Assembly (NCBI RefSeq): GCF_024029355.1
Contig: NZ_CP097117.1
Span: 372,001 to 436,000, forward strand
Reading direction: 5' to 3'
Length of the DNA: 64,000 bases
Source: Fructilactobacillus cliffordii
GTDB taxonomy: Bacteria > Bacillota > Bacilli > Lactobacillales > Lactobacillaceae
Part shown: positions 24,153-33,574 of the stretch, piece by piece
Numbering within the stretch: the first letter of the stretch is position 1
Layout of the letters: each line of letters begins with the position of its first letter
Program-made: the position numbers and the translations under genes
The notes under the pieces: model-generated
Told to the model about the DNA's origin: nothing
Database searches by the model: none
What the model saw: the letters and a program-made list of their open reading frames with translations, nothing else

Positions 24153-25189
24153 TTCCTCCTTAAATCAACACGCCAGTCCTGGCCTAATTGCCGTTCCTGA
24201 ACGAGTTCAAATGCAACTGGATTTTCTTGATACTCGTTAAAGGCTGCTAACCCGTTGCCAAGCACGATTGGAGCTCGATATACCACCAACCGATCAACCA
24301 AAGCAGCCGTTAAAAAGCGGGATTGCACGGTACTCCCGCCCTCAACTAACAGGGATTGAACCCCTTGCTGCGCCATAAAATTAACAATCGTTACCGGTTG
24401 CCACTCTGGGTCAGTAATTACGCGCACATTCGCTGGCCACTCACGCTGACTCGGTTGCCGACTTAAAATCCAGGTCGGTGCTTGATCATCCCACAGGTGG
24501 AGCTGCGTGGGCAACTGGTCGGCATCATTTACTACTGCCACTCGAACCGGGGGATAGTCCAACGATTGGTTGCGAACCGTCAGTTGCGGATCATCCACTA
24601 ATAGGGTGTGTTCGCCCACTAAAATGGCTTGTTGCTCTAATCGCAGTCGTTGACTGTCTTGGTAAGCTATCTTTCCGGTAATTATGGTCCGTTGCTGGGC
24701 CATCTGATTCATTTTGCCGTCCAGCGTCAGGGCCATTTTCAACGTTACCAAGGGGCGCTGGTGTTGATAAAAGAAGTTGTAGGCCTGGTTCAAGTCCCCC
24801 GGGTCATTAACGACGGTAACATCAATGCAAGCCGCCTCTAACATTCGTTTCCCCCGACCGGCAACCACCGGATTTGGGTCTAGTTGTCCAATAATGACCC
24901 GTTTAATTCCGACCTCAATTAACTTAGCCGCACACGGCGGCGTTTTCCCGTAATGACTGCAGGGCTCTAAAGTCACCACCATCGTGGCGCCCTCAGCCAG
25001 TTGCGGATCCGCTAACTGCCGTAGTGCGTTAATCTCAGCATGGGGACCGCCAAAGTGTTGGTGGTAGCCGGTAGCCAGCACCTGACCGTCCCGCACAATC
25101 ACAGCTCCAACCACCGGATTAGTGTAAGTGTGCTCGCTTCCTTGCCGGGCCGCCGCTTGCGCTTGTTGTAACAACGCGGTTTCATCCAA
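24149..25189 (-). CDS. ribD: bifunctional riboflavin deaminase/reductase
   Basis: 346 residues. The N-terminal deaminase domain has the zinc motif HAEINAL and PCSHYGKTPPCAAKLIE. The C-terminal reductase domain has TLKMALTLDGKM and VEGGSTVQSRFL. It carries out the second and third steps from GTP. First gene of the operon, behind an FMN riboswitch; GGAG precedes the ATG. Confidence 0.95.
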   Translation of the reverse strand: MDETALLQQAQAAARQGSEHTYTNPVVGAVIVRDGQVLATGYHQHFGGPHAEINALRQLADPQLAEGATMVVTLEPCSHYGKTPPCAAKLIEVGIKRVIIGQLDPNPVVAGRGKRMLEAACIDVTVVNDPGDLNQAYNFFYQHQRPLVTLKMALTLDGKMNQMAQQRTIITGKIAYQDSQRLRLEQQAILVGEHTLLVDDPQLTVRNQSLDYPPVRVAVVNDADQLPTQLHLWDDQAPTWILSRQPSQREWPANVRVITDPEWQPVTIVNFMAQQGVQSLLVEGGSTVQSRFLTAALVDRLVVYRAPIVLGNGLAAFNEYQENPVAFELVQERQLGQDWRVDLRRK

Positions 25190-25221
25190 AGCGTTTTACT
25201 CCTCTCATTTTCATGGCAAAC

Positions 25222-25252
25222 AAAAAGCCCCACAGTCAAAAACTGCGGGGCT
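25222..25252 (-). terminator. FMN riboswitch expression-platform terminator
   Basis: On the minus strand AGCCCCGCAGT and ACTGTGGGGCT pair with TTTTTG after the stem, between the riboswitch aptamer and ribD. It would form when FMN is bound. Confidence 0.85.
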
Positions 25253-25334
25253 CCCGTTTTTAAGTTAATTCAAATAAGCTTTTCGACCGAGTTCGTGCCC
25301 ATGAGCACCCACTGATCCAAAAACTGTTTGGTTT

Positions 25335-25456
25335 CTTCTCCCATCCAGACTATACTGTCGGTTCTAGACTCTCACTAGATCCACCGCACGAATGCGGGTC
25401 ACGGACTTCGGCTGTTGCCGTTACCGTCGGTCGGGAATTACACCCTGCCCCGAAGA
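25335..25456 (-). promoter_or_regulatory. FMN riboswitch (RFN element)
   Basis: The minus strand carries the RFN hallmarks in order: TTCGGGGCAGGGTG, TTCCCGACCGACGGT, a GTGACCCGC/GCGG stem region, and the closing AGTCTGGATGGGAGAAG. It precedes a terminator and ribD, so riboflavin synthesis is repressed by FMN through transcription termination. Confidence 0.95.
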
Positions 25457-25476
25457 AACTGATTTAATTGTCGCTT

Positions 25477-26052
25477 TTAATATGCCTGACTTTGAGCTAA
25501 TTGTCCATCTGGTTTAAATTTCAGCCAGTAGTTCGCGTCCACCTGACTCCCATCGTAAAGAGTAATCTGGTTCGGCACCACGTGATCTAACTGAAAACCA
25601 GCTCGTTGAGCCACGTGATTGCTGCGTTGATTTAACACCGCCACCACAATTGTAATCGCATCGAGTTGCAAATCCGAAAAACCATATTGACACAGTGCGA
25701 GCACGGCCTGGTGCATGATGCCATGACCCACAGCTTGATTAGCCAGCCAGTAGCCAATTTCGGCGTTTTGTTGCCCGGAATCCAGTTGGTCGTACCGATT
25801 AAAACCGACCATGCCGACCGGTTCATCGTGCCACAAAATAATTAGTTGCAGCGAACGGTGCTGCTGCGCCTGCGTGACCAACTCCTGTAAAAAACTAATT
25901 TCACTAGCGGTCGTGTTCGTTGGTACCCACGGCAACCATTGCTGTAACGTCTCCCGATCTTTAGCAATGATGGCTGCTAACCGTGGTCCATCCGTTTCTG
26001 GTTTGGGCGTGCGCAACGTCAGTTCGTCATTCACAATTAGTTCCATCTGCAT
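25477..26052 (-). CDS. GNAT acetyltransferase, RimJ/RimL type
   Basis: 191 residues. The start LTLRTPKPETDGPRLAAIIA and the central IGYWLANQAVGHGIMHQAVL match RimL-type N-terminal protein acetyltransferases, with an acetyl-CoA loop Q/N-x-x-G-x-G/A equivalent at NQAVGHGI. The target protein is unknown; ribosomal proteins L7/L12 or S5 are family precedents only. It lies 21 bp upstream of the riboswitch and is transcribed from its own promoter. Confidence 0.8.
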   Translation of the reverse strand: MQMELIVNDELTLRTPKPETDGPRLAAIIAKDRETLQQWLPWVPTNTTASEISFLQELVTQAQQHRSLQLIILWHDEPVGMVGFNRYDQLDSGQQNAEIGYWLANQAVGHGIMHQAVLALCQYGFSDLQLDAITIVVAVLNQRSNHVAQRAGFQLDHVVPNQITLYDGSQVDANYWLKFKPDGQLAQSQAY

Positions 26053-26080
26053 CCCCCCTTAGGTTGGAATCAGTATAAAC

Positions 26081-27010
26081 TCATTGTGATAACTGGTCAA
26101 CTTGGTGCCGTTCGGAGTACTGCAAGATGTAGATGGCCACGATAATTAACACGGCCCCAATCATTTCCACGATGTTTAAAGTAGCGTGGAACCAGAAAAT
26201 ACTAATCACGAAGGTAATTACCGGCTGAATCGCATCCACCAAACTAATGGCAGCAGACGACGTGTAGCGAGTCGCGTAAATAATGGCGGGGAACGTAATC
26301 AACGTTCCAAAAAAGATGATTCCGAGGATTCCGAGCACGCCACCCATGCTGAGGTGCGGAACCCCAACCCAGATTGGTTGGTGGAGGTTAAAGGCCAAAC
26401 TGGCAATCAAAGTTCCCCAACCCAAGACCACAAAGGGCGGGTTATCCTTCCCAATTTCCTTTGGTAACACCACGTAACCCGCGGCCGTAATCCCAGAAAT
26501 AATTCCCATGACCAAGGAAATCATTGGAATCGATAACTCGTTCAAGTTCCCCTTTGTCACCGCCAAAAAGACTCCTAACAAGGCCAAAATAAAGACGACT
26601 AAGTCTACTTTGCTCGGGCGTTGTCGTTGAAAAATCAAGGCTCCTAGGAGGATAAACAGTGGCGCTAAGTACTGCAAGATGGTAGCCATACTGGCCCCGT
26701 TACTGCCTCCTTGTTGAATGGCCACGTAGAAACTCCCCATGTTCCCGGCTAGTCCAAACAACCCGTAGGCGACTAACCAGCCAATCGAACGCCAACTCTT
26801 AAAGACGCCAAAGATTTTACCGCGATAAATAATCGCACTTAACACCAGCAAAATTAGACTAGCAATCGTCGTCCGAGCCGATAAGAACCAACCGGCCGGA
26901 ATCGTTTCGTTCTGTGAGACAAACTGCTGCAACGTTCCTGAAAAACCCCAGGAGACGGATGCAAAAATGGCAAATAGCAACCCTTTCGTAGCTCGATTTA
27001 TTGATTTCAT
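26081..27010 (-). CDS. EamA/DMT-family transporter
   Basis: 309 residues from the ATG at 27008-27010, chosen because AGGAGG is six bases upstream; an open frame extends eight codons further. Ten hydrophobic segments in two EamA repeats. SWGFSGTLQQFVSQ marks repeat one and SSAAISLVDAIQPVITFVIS repeat two. Members export or import small metabolites such as amino acids, and the substrate here cannot be predicted. It precedes the GNAT gene by 28 bp and may be co-transcribed. Confidence 0.85.
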   Translation of the reverse strand: MKSINRATKGLLFAIFASVSWGFSGTLQQFVSQNETIPAGWFLSARTTIASLILLVLSAIIYRGKIFGVFKSWRSIGWLVAYGLFGLAGNMGSFYVAIQQGGSNGASMATILQYLAPLFILLGALIFQRQRPSKVDLVVFILALLGVFLAVTKGNLNELSIPMISLVMGIISGITAAGYVVLPKEIGKDNPPFVVLGWGTLIASLAFNLHQPIWVGVPHLSMGGVLGILGIIFFGTLITFPAIIYATRYTSSAAISLVDAIQPVITFVISIFWFHATLNIVEMIGAVLIIVAIYILQYSERHQVDQLSQ

Positions 27011-27141
27011 GATTTTTCCTCCTAATTTTCTCATCTTAGCTTACACAGAAAAATTACGAAGGTAAACAAATCATGTCACCTTTTGTCACATCAACTAAAA
27101 AAGAGCCACATTCCTAAAGCAATGGTGACTCTCAGTTGATT

Positions 27142-28512
27142 TTAGTTCGTAAGCGCCTTTTTCCCGTAATTAAGCAGGAGACTCAAGATTAATCCAATGA
27201 TTAAGAACGGCACGAAGTCCAAGCCCACTTGATACAGTGGAATCGTGTGTAAGGACCATTGATCGATCGTAGTCAATGGAGCCCAGCTCAAGAGCGGTTT
27301 GGGCAACGTGTGGATAAAATCTAGCAAGGCGGGAATTAAAACAATTCCGGTGGTTACCCGATAGATTAACGTTTTCGTCCCCAACAGTGGTTTTAACAAG
27401 CCCAACAGGATCAAGGTAATCGCTAAGGGGTACAAGAAACTCAGTAACGGGGCTGAGTATTCGATAATCTTTTCCAATCCGAAGTTAGCAATCAAAAAGG
27501 CAATGGTGGTTGCCGTTAGTAAAATCTTGTGATAACCAATCTTAGGAAGTTGGCGACTCAAATCCTGAGCCAACGAAGTTAACAAGCCAATCGCCGTGGT
27601 TAAACAAGCCAAGAAGGTCAAGGCTGCTAATACCCCGGCTCCCATGATTCCGGTGTAGTGCCGCATGATGATTGTAAAGGCCGTTCCCCCGTCGGCACTA
27701 GCCTTAGTAAAGGATAAACTAGCGGCTCCCAAGGCAATCAGGAAGGTATAAATCAAGGCTTCAAAACCCATCGTGAGGCCACCTACCTTAGCAACTGACC
27801 AGGAGCGGTCCCGACTGGATTGTCCAAATGCTTTCAGCGCCGTAATGATGGTAACACCAAAGCCTAAGCCGGCTAAGGCATCCATCGTGTTGTAACCCTG
27901 TAAGAAGCCGTTAATCAACGAACCAGTTCCCTGCCCTGGTTTTGGCATCAATGGGAGCCCGCGAATGTCGCCGTACAATAAAAATGCAACGACGAACAGA
28001 AAAACCATCAGTAAAATAAAAATCGGGTTCAAAACTTTTCCCACGTTTTTGGTAACGCTCCCTTCGTGATAAGCCAACCCAAAGGTGAGCGCAAAGAAGA
28101 ACAGCGAAAAAATCAGGAGCGCCGGGGTTGCCCAGGCCTTCGGAATAAACGGTTGTACTCCCATCGAGAAGGTAACCGTCGCCGTCCGGGGCGCTGCGAT
28201 TAAAAGTCCCAGCGAGGCGTGGGTTAAAACCAAGAAGCCAATTGCAAAAAACTTGCCGGCTGGCAACGCCAAGTCGTACATACTGTTACTTTGCGTGATA
28301 CTGAGGGCTAAAATTGCGAACAATGGCAGTAAAATCGCCGACAGTAAAAAACCAATCGCCGCTGGCAACCAGTTGTGCCCCGCAATTTGGCCGAGATGAA
28401 TGGGAAAGATTAGGTTTCCAGCTCCAAAGAAGAGTCCAAACAACAGTGAGGCTAAGATCAAATATTGTTTAAAACTCAGCTTGGACTGATTTTCCGTAGT
28501 AATCGTGGTCAT
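27142..28512 (-). CDS. brnQ: branched-chain amino acid:cation symporter
   Basis: 456 residues with about twelve membrane spans. The N-terminal LFFGAGNLIFPIHLGQIAGH is the BrnQ/LivCS signature. Imports leucine, isoleucine and valine. AGGAGG precedes the ATG, and a T-box leader precedes the gene, so its expression rises when a cognate tRNA is uncharged. Confidence 0.95.
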   Translation of the reverse strand: MTTITTENQSKLSFKQYLILASLLFGLFFGAGNLIFPIHLGQIAGHNWLPAAIGFLLSAILLPLFAILALSITQSNSMYDLALPAGKFFAIGFLVLTHASLGLLIAAPRTATVTFSMGVQPFIPKAWATPALLIFSLFFFALTFGLAYHEGSVTKNVGKVLNPIFILLMVFLFVVAFLLYGDIRGLPLMPKPGQGTGSLINGFLQGYNTMDALAGLGFGVTIITALKAFGQSSRDRSWSVAKVGGLTMGFEALIYTFLIALGAASLSFTKASADGGTAFTIIMRHYTGIMGAGVLAALTFLACLTTAIGLLTSLAQDLSRQLPKIGYHKILLTATTIAFLIANFGLEKIIEYSAPLLSFLYPLAITLILLGLLKPLLGTKTLIYRVTTGIVLIPALLDFIHTLPKPLLSWAPLTTIDQWSLHTIPLYQVGLDFVPFLIIGLILSLLLNYGKKALTN

Positions 28513-28540
28513 GATGCATCCTCCTAGTGTAATTCATAAT

Positions 28541-28897
28541 TGTCACTCCCTAAGGACGTGTGACCGCGGTACCACCTTATTTTCCCGCAGCTTCACAGCT
28601 GGGGGCTCTGCGAGTATGTTAGTTCAAAAAGAAAACGCCCTGTACTGCTCTAGAAACAGTCCAGGACGTTCTCACGTGTTACCACCCATCTTCCCAATCA
28701 CATTGATTGGCTCCAGGTATGTAGTTAAAACTAACATACTCAGTGCGATAATGGGCACTCCCAACAACTACTCGGCTTCTCGCAGTTGCAACTTGGAGGT
28801 TACTTTCATTTACCAGCGAATGACTCCCTTTGCACCACCCGGGAACTCTCTAGCAGTCACTGGAAAATTACTCTCCTCCGCTTTGTTTTTCGAACTA
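28541..28897 (-). promoter_or_regulatory. T-box leader upstream of brnQ, with two T-box-like sequences
   Basis: Read on the minus strand: a stem I region beginning GGAGGAGAGTAATTTTCC near 28888, then GGGTGGTAACACGTG (28674-28688) followed by a terminator stem ACGTCCTG/CAGGGCGT and a T-run (28627-28666), then a second and better motif AAGGTGGTACCGCGG at 28564-28578 with its own small stem GTCAC/GTGAC. A single leader normally has one such motif. The specifier codon was not settled; GTA in TGAAAGTAACC (valine) is one candidate. Confidence 0.8.
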
Positions 28898-28947
28898 ATT
28901 AATTGTCATTAATTTACAGGAACTCGCTTAGTTTGTCAAACTCTTTT

Positions 28948-29817
28948 TTAAAAGAAATGATGGTAGTTCACATGAACCTTGTGGTGCCGATAGCCACTGG
29001 CAACCTTGTGATAGGATTTAGCGTGATAATTCTCGTAGTTCATCGGGGTCGGTACGTTCATATTATGATCAACCGTCGACCGCCCCGTCGCATAGTCAAA
29101 ATCCAAGCCTGGTTGAACGTTGTACAAGTACCGGTTCAGATGAAATGATCCATCCGTACTGACGGCCTGCACCCAAACTCCCTTGGCCATCAGGTCATTA
29201 CCCTGAAAGACGGGCGTGACCTGGTAAATCACTTTTTTCCCCGCCGATAAAGCATTCCGAACCGCTTGCTCGTTAATCGTCATTAACTTTTGGTTTGCAA
29301 ACGCGGTTTGGGTAAAGAGGTTCTTTGGATTATCAATCGAGCCCTTGGCGCCCGGTGTGTACTTTCCGTTTTGATTCAGGTTAAAGGTACACGTGTACGC
29401 AATTAGGTGCCCCCGGTTTACCGGATAAACTCGTTCACCGTTGACCCGTTTGGGTTGGTTTGACCAGCCCGTGGGTTTAAAGACCTGAGCAGCTCGCCCC
29501 TGTGACTTGCCTAAATTATCCTTGGTTAGATAGGCCGTAGCGGTTCCCACCCGGTTTAACTGATCTAAATTAGAAAAATCAATGTGGCTGACTGCATAAT
29601 CAACCGGAGCAATGGTGTCCGGTTGATCGTTGTTCAAGACGTCATAGGCCGCGGAGCCAGATTGATAGTTAGTTTGTTGTAATTGTTGGTAGCGCGCCGT
29701 CGTTTGTGGGGCCGTGGTTACCGCCGTTTGGGCGTGGCTAATGGTTGCTCCCGCCCCTAAACTCAGGGTGATGCCGGCGACCAGCCCCACCAGCCAATGC
29801 ATGATTTTTTTCATCAT
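28948..29817 (-). CDS. secreted DNA/RNA non-specific endonuclease
   Basis: 289 residues. The signal peptide is about residues 1-29 (MMKKIMHWLVGLVAGITLSL, cleavage after HAQ). The beta-beta-alpha metal nuclease motif is NRGHLIAY at 134-141, an N-for-D variant of DRGH with the catalytic histidine retained, and asparagine-rich NPKNLFTQTAFANQK follows. It resembles EndA/DNA-entry nucleases; roles include nutrient scavenging and DNA uptake. Ends in a histidine-rich tail. Confidence 0.88.
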   Translation of the reverse strand: MMKKIMHWLVGLVAGITLSLGAGATISHAQTAVTTAPQTTARYQQLQQTNYQSGSAAYDVLNNDQPDTIAPVDYAVSHIDFSNLDQLNRVGTATAYLTKDNLGKSQGRAAQVFKPTGWSNQPKRVNGERVYPVNRGHLIAYTCTFNLNQNGKYTPGAKGSIDNPKNLFTQTAFANQKLMTINEQAVRNALSAGKKVIYQVTPVFQGNDLMAKGVWVQAVSTDGSFHLNRYLYNVQPGLDFDYATGRSTVDHNMNVPTPMNYENYHAKSYHKVASGYRHHKVHVNYHHFF

Positions 29818-29896
29818 TTTTCTCCTTTAAATCCGAACATTTGTTGCCCTTATCTATCTTACGGGAATCTCTGTCAGCTGTCAAAATGACCAAACT

Positions 29897-29925
29897 AAAA
29901 ACCAGAGCACGCTCTGGTTTTTACC
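29897..29925. terminator. bidirectional terminator between pyrC and the nuclease promoter region
   Basis: AAAACCAGAGC and GCTCTGGTTTTT form a perfect stem just after the pyrC stop. Confidence 0.8.
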
Positions 29926-29933
29926 ATTATTTT

Positions 29934-31202
29934 TTAATCAACTAGTTCGCCGTTACAAATCGTCTTAAAGTGTTCAGCAACGACCGGAGTGCCGATAAAC
30001 GGAGTATTTTTCCCCTTTGATTGCAACTCAGCTTCAGTAATCTGCCGGTCAACCTCTAAGTCCCAGATGGAAATGTTGCCCGCACTTCCGACCTTAATGT
30101 CCGTCGGATTCGGAATCGCAAAAATCCGGGCGGGATTAAAACTCATCCAGTTCAGCAATTGTTCCAGAGAAACCGTTCCTGGCTCTACCAGCTGCGTGAA
30201 CAACAGCGGAAAGGCCGTTTCCAATCCCGTGATTCCAAAGGCACTATCCTTAAAACTGTTGCCCTTGTCTGCTACTGTGTGCGGGGCATGGTCGGTCGCA
30301 ATCATATCAATCGTACCGTCCAGTAAGCCGGCTAACAGGGCCTCCCGGTCTGCTTTAGTCCGCAGGGGTGGATTCATCTTAAACATCGGATTATCGTTCT
30401 GAATCATGCTGTCATCCAGCAACAAGTGGTGCGGGCTCACTTCGGCCGTCACATGAATACCATCGGCCTTGGCCCGCCGAATTAATTCCACACTACGAGC
30501 GGTGGAAACGTGACAAACGTGATAGTGCACACCAGTAACTCGAGCTAACTCTAGATCCCGGGCCAATTGGCTCGTTTCTGCGACGGAAACCGCCCCCGGT
30601 AAGTGCAACTCTTGAGCGCGTTGTCCCGCGTTCATCACTCCGCCATTCATTAGAGCGTGATCTTCAACGTGAGCAGCGAGTGGCAACCCGGTTTGGGCAA
30701 TTGCTACCATCGCATCGTACATCGTTTTGGCAGTTTGAATCCCAATTCCATCATTACTAAAGCCGATGGCGCCAGCGGCTTTCATGCCAGCAAAATCAAC
30801 CAGTTCATCGCCCCGTTCGTCCACGGTCACGGGCGCATATTGCAACACGTTAATCTTCGCTTGTTGCTGGTTTTTAGCAATGATCTGGCTTAACTGTTCC
30901 GGCGTGTTCGGCACCGGCGTTACGTTCGGCATGGCACACACGGTCGTGTAACCGCCGTGCGCAGCGGCTGCGCTTCCCGTAGCCACCGTTTCCTTAGCTG
31001 TTTGTCCGGGATCTCTGAAATGAACGTGGACGTCCACTAAGCCGGGTAAAATGGCTTTTCCGGTCGCATCCACCACCATTTGATCGGGTTGATCCAAGTT
31101 TTCGCCGATGGCTGCAATCTTGCCATCCTTGATTAAAACATCACCAGGCACCAGTTGTTGGTCTTGATAAACTTGACCATTTTTCACTAATAACTTTGTC
31201 AT
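29934..31202 (-). CDS. pyrC: dihydroorotase
   Basis: Cyclises carbamoyl aspartate to dihydroorotate. 422 residues of the class I type, with zinc ligands in DVHVHFRDPG, further ligands in HVEDHALM and CHVSTARS, and ATDHAPHT near the C-terminus. Starts three bases after pyrB ends, and both follow the PyrR-controlled leader upstream of pyrB. The usual carAB, pyrF and pyrE genes are not in the window. Confidence 0.96.
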   Translation of the reverse strand: MTKLLVKNGQVYQDQQLVPGDVLIKDGKIAAIGENLDQPDQMVVDATGKAILPGLVDVHVHFRDPGQTAKETVATGSAAAAHGGYTTVCAMPNVTPVPNTPEQLSQIIAKNQQQAKINVLQYAPVTVDERGDELVDFAGMKAAGAIGFSNDGIGIQTAKTMYDAMVAIAQTGLPLAAHVEDHALMNGGVMNAGQRAQELHLPGAVSVAETSQLARDLELARVTGVHYHVCHVSTARSVELIRRAKADGIHVTAEVSPHHLLLDDSMIQNDNPMFKMNPPLRTKADREALLAGLLDGTIDMIATDHAPHTVADKGNSFKDSAFGITGLETAFPLLFTQLVEPGTVSLEQLLNWMSFNPARIFAIPNPTDIKVGSAGNISIWDLEVDRQITEAELQSKGKNTPFIGTPVVAEHFKTICNGELVD

Positions 31203-31205
31203 CGC

Positions 31206-32147
31206 TTATTCTCCTTTGATTTCTGCGGGATTGATCAAGCCCTTGGCCACCAACACGTCCGTTAAAATCGCCATCCGCATGAAAACCCCGTTTTCCATCT
31301 GTTTAAAAATCCGAGATTGAGGCTTTTCCACCAAACTAGAATCAATCTCAATCCCCCGATTCACGGGTGCCGGGTGCATGATGATGGCCGTCGACTTTAA
31401 CCGAGCATACCGTTCCTTGGTGAGTCCAAATTTTTGGTGGTAACTCGCTTCGTCAAAATCCTGCAGTTCCGTTCCCAACCGTTCCTTTTGCACCCGCAAG
31501 AGCATCATGACATCGGCATTCTCCGCCGCTTCGTCAATCGTGGTGTAGTTCCCATATTGTTCAAACTCGGCGTTATACCATTGTTCTGGTCCAGCAAACG
31601 AGACGTGGGCCCCTAGTCGGGTTAATAACGCCATGTTGGATCGGGCAACCCGGGAGTGGTTCAAGTCTCCGACGATGGTGATGTTTAAGTTTTTGAACGT
31701 TCCAAATTCTTGGTAAATGGTCATCATGTCTAGTAAAGATTGGGACGGATGTTGCCCACTCCCATCCCCCCCATTAACAATGCTAATGTCTAAGTCATCA
31801 GATAACAATGGTTGGTAGTATTCGTTTTCCGGATGCCGAATCACAGCCACGTCAACGCCAATCGCCTGAATCGTTTTGATGGTATCCCCTAGCGTTTCGC
31901 CCTTAGTCACGGAACTGCCATCGGCCACGAATTGTAAAACCTGCATCCCTAGCTTGCGTTCGGCCATTTCAAAGCTGGTGTGAGTCCGCGTACTGTTTTC
32001 AAAAAATAAATTCATCGCAAACGTTGGTCGCTGTAACCGAACCGTTTTGCCGGCCTGAAACAACTGCGCTAAGCGAATCTTATGTAGAACGTCTGCTTCA
32101 CTTAAATCACTAACTGAGACCAAATCATGTTGAGCTGCATTCACCAT
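31206..32147 (-). CDS. pyrB: aspartate carbamoyltransferase
   Basis: Catalytic chain forming carbamoyl aspartate, first committed step of pyrimidine synthesis. 313 residues with the carbamoyl-phosphate motif [12 protein letters not shown] and [12 protein letters not shown], and [12 protein letters not shown] near the end. No regulatory PyrI subunit is present, as usual in Firmicutes. First gene of the leftward pyrBC unit. Confidence 0.97.
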   Translation of the reverse strand: MVNAAQHDLVSVSDLSEADVLHKIRLAQLFQAGKTVRLQRPTFAMNLFFENSTRTHTSFEMAERKLGMQVLQFVADGSSVTKGETLGDTIKTIQAIGVDVAVIRHPENEYYQPLLSDDLDISIVNGGDGSGQHPSQSLLDMMTIYQEFGTFKNLNITIVGDLNHSRVARSNMALLTRLGAHVSFAGPEQWYNAEFEQYGNYTTIDEAAENADVMMLLRVQKERLGTELQDFDEASYHQKFGLTKERYARLKSTAIIMHPAPVNRGIEIDSSLVEKPQSRIFKQMENGVFMRMAILTDVLVAKGLINPAEIKGE

Positions 32148-32177
32148 TGGTTCCTCCTCATGCTTGTCTTGCTAACA

Positions 32178-32325
32178 ATAAAGGGACATGCCCAAATTAA
32201 CCAAGCATGTCCCTAAATAAACAGCGCCAGCTAACTTGTCAACCTCTCTGGATTGAATTAAAGCACCCGCTTTATCGAGTTGTCTAATTGGTGCTTACTT
32301 TAACGAATTTAAGCGCAAAAGTCAA
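32178..32325 (-). promoter_or_regulatory. promoter and PyrR attenuator of pyrBC
   Basis: Leftward promoter: -35 TTGACT at 32320-32325, 17-bp spacer, -10 TAAAGT at 32297-32302. The transcript contains the PyrR-binding loop AATCCAGAGAGGTTG (32240-32254) and then a terminator stem AGGGACATGC/GCATGTCCCT (32182-32214). UMP-bound PyrR would favour termination. Confidence 0.9.
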
Positions 32326-32336
32326 TCCTCCGCTGC

Positions 32337-32482
32337 TTGACAAGCTCGTCCTTCTTCAGTAGGATTAATACAATTAATCTTAATTTGGTTCAGAGAGACC
32401 AAGAGATCTTCAGCATGATAGTAAAATTACGCAGTTAGTGCGGTCTTTTTCTCTGAACCAGGACCTTACTAACTGCGTTTTT
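32337..32482 (+). promoter_or_regulatory. promoter and PyrR attenuator of pyrD
   Basis: Rightward promoter: TTGACA at 32337-32342, 17-bp spacer, TAGGAT at 32360-32365. The PyrR-binding hairpin TTGGTTCAGAGAGACCAA is at 32385-32402. The terminator ACGCAGTTAGT/ACTAACTGCGT ends in T residues (32429-32482), and its loop contains GGTC and CTCTGAACC complementary to the PyrR hairpin, giving the antiterminator alternative. Confidence 0.88.
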
Positions 32483-32525
32483 CGTTAACCGCACTGCCCT
32501 CCAGCAGTGTGCAAAGGAGAAGAGT

Positions 32526-33467
32526 ATGACTGCAATTGACTTAAGCGCAACGATTGGAAATGAAACCTTTCAGCACCCGTTGATTAACGCGGCCGGAGTG
32601 TGGGACGAAACCGCAACAGAAATGAACGCGGTGTTAGCGTCAGCCGCTGGCGGTTTAACCACCAAGAGTGCTACCCTCGCCCCACGAGCGGGAAATCCCC
32701 AACCTCGTTATTTTGATACTGACCTCGGGAGCATCAACTCGATGGGATTGCCTAACCAAGGTTTAGCGTACTACCTTGATTTTATCGCTAATACCGATAC
32801 GGACAAACCAATTGATTTATCCGTAACTGGAACCAAGATGGCGGATCAAATTGACGCGCTTAAACAAATTCAAGCCAGTGATTTTGCCGGACTATGTGAA
32901 CTAAACTTGTCATGTCCCAACGTAGTGGGTAAACCCCAAATTGGGTACGACCTAGAGGCCACTAAAGAAATTTTGGACCGGGTATTTGCCTTTTACACCA
33001 AGCCCCTGGGAGTTAAACTACCACCCTACTTTGACCTGCAACAGTACGATGCCATGGCCGAGATTTTAAACCAATACCCGTTGACTTACATCAACGCCAT
33101 TAATAGTGTGGGGAACGGGCTCGTGGTTGATCCAGAAACCGAACGAGTGGTGATTAAACCTAAGGGTGGTTTTGGTGGTATCGGGGGCAAATACATCAAG
33201 CCGGTAGCATTAGCCAACGTCCGGGCTTTCCGGCAACGTCTGCGTCCGGAAATCAAGATCATCGGAACTGGTGGCGTCAACACGGGAACCGATGTCTTTG
33301 AATTGATTCTCTGTGGGGCTGACATCGTGGAATTAGGAACGGTGGTCATGCAAGAAGGCCTGGATGCCTTTGCCCGCATTAACCAAGAGTTAACGTACCT
33401 CATGGAAGCCAAAGGTTACCAAAAACTAGCTGATTTCCGGGGTCACTTACAAGAATATGATGCTTAA
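32526..33467 (+). CDS. pyrD: dihydroorotate dehydrogenase, class 1A
   Basis: 313 residues, cytosolic, FMN-dependent. The class 1A (fumarate-reducing) features are the short length without a membrane anchor, the catalytic cysteine in ELNLSCPNV and the motif GTGGVNTGTDVFELILCGAD. No pyrK electron-transfer subunit is adjacent. GGAGAAG precedes the ATG. Separately controlled by its own PyrR attenuator. Confidence 0.95.
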   Translation: MTAIDLSATIGNETFQHPLINAAGVWDETATEMNAVLASAAGGLTTKSATLAPRAGNPQPRYFDTDLGSINSMGLPNQGLAYYLDFIANTDTDKPIDLSVTGTKMADQIDALKQIQASDFAGLCELNLSCPNVVGKPQIGYDLEATKEILDRVFAFYTKPLGVKLPPYFDLQQYDAMAEILNQYPLTYINAINSVGNGLVVDPETERVVIKPKGGFGGIGGKYIKPVALANVRAFRQRLRPEIKIIGTGGVNTGTDVFELILCGADIVELGTVVMQEGLDAFARINQELTYLMEAKGYQKLADFRGHLQEYDA

Positions 33468-33478
33468 TTAGGATCTAA

Positions 33479-33516
33479 AAGGCACCGTGTCGATTGCGAC
33501 ACGGTGCCTTTTTTAG
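33479..33516 (+). terminator. terminator after pyrD
   Basis: AAAGGCACCGTGTCG and CGACACGGTGCCTTTTTT form a long perfect stem just after the pyrD stop. Confidence 0.9.
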
Positions 33517-33574
33517 TTTGCGGGTAAACAAAAAAGCACCAACCGAAGTTAGCACCTTTCAATAGTTTATCTAA

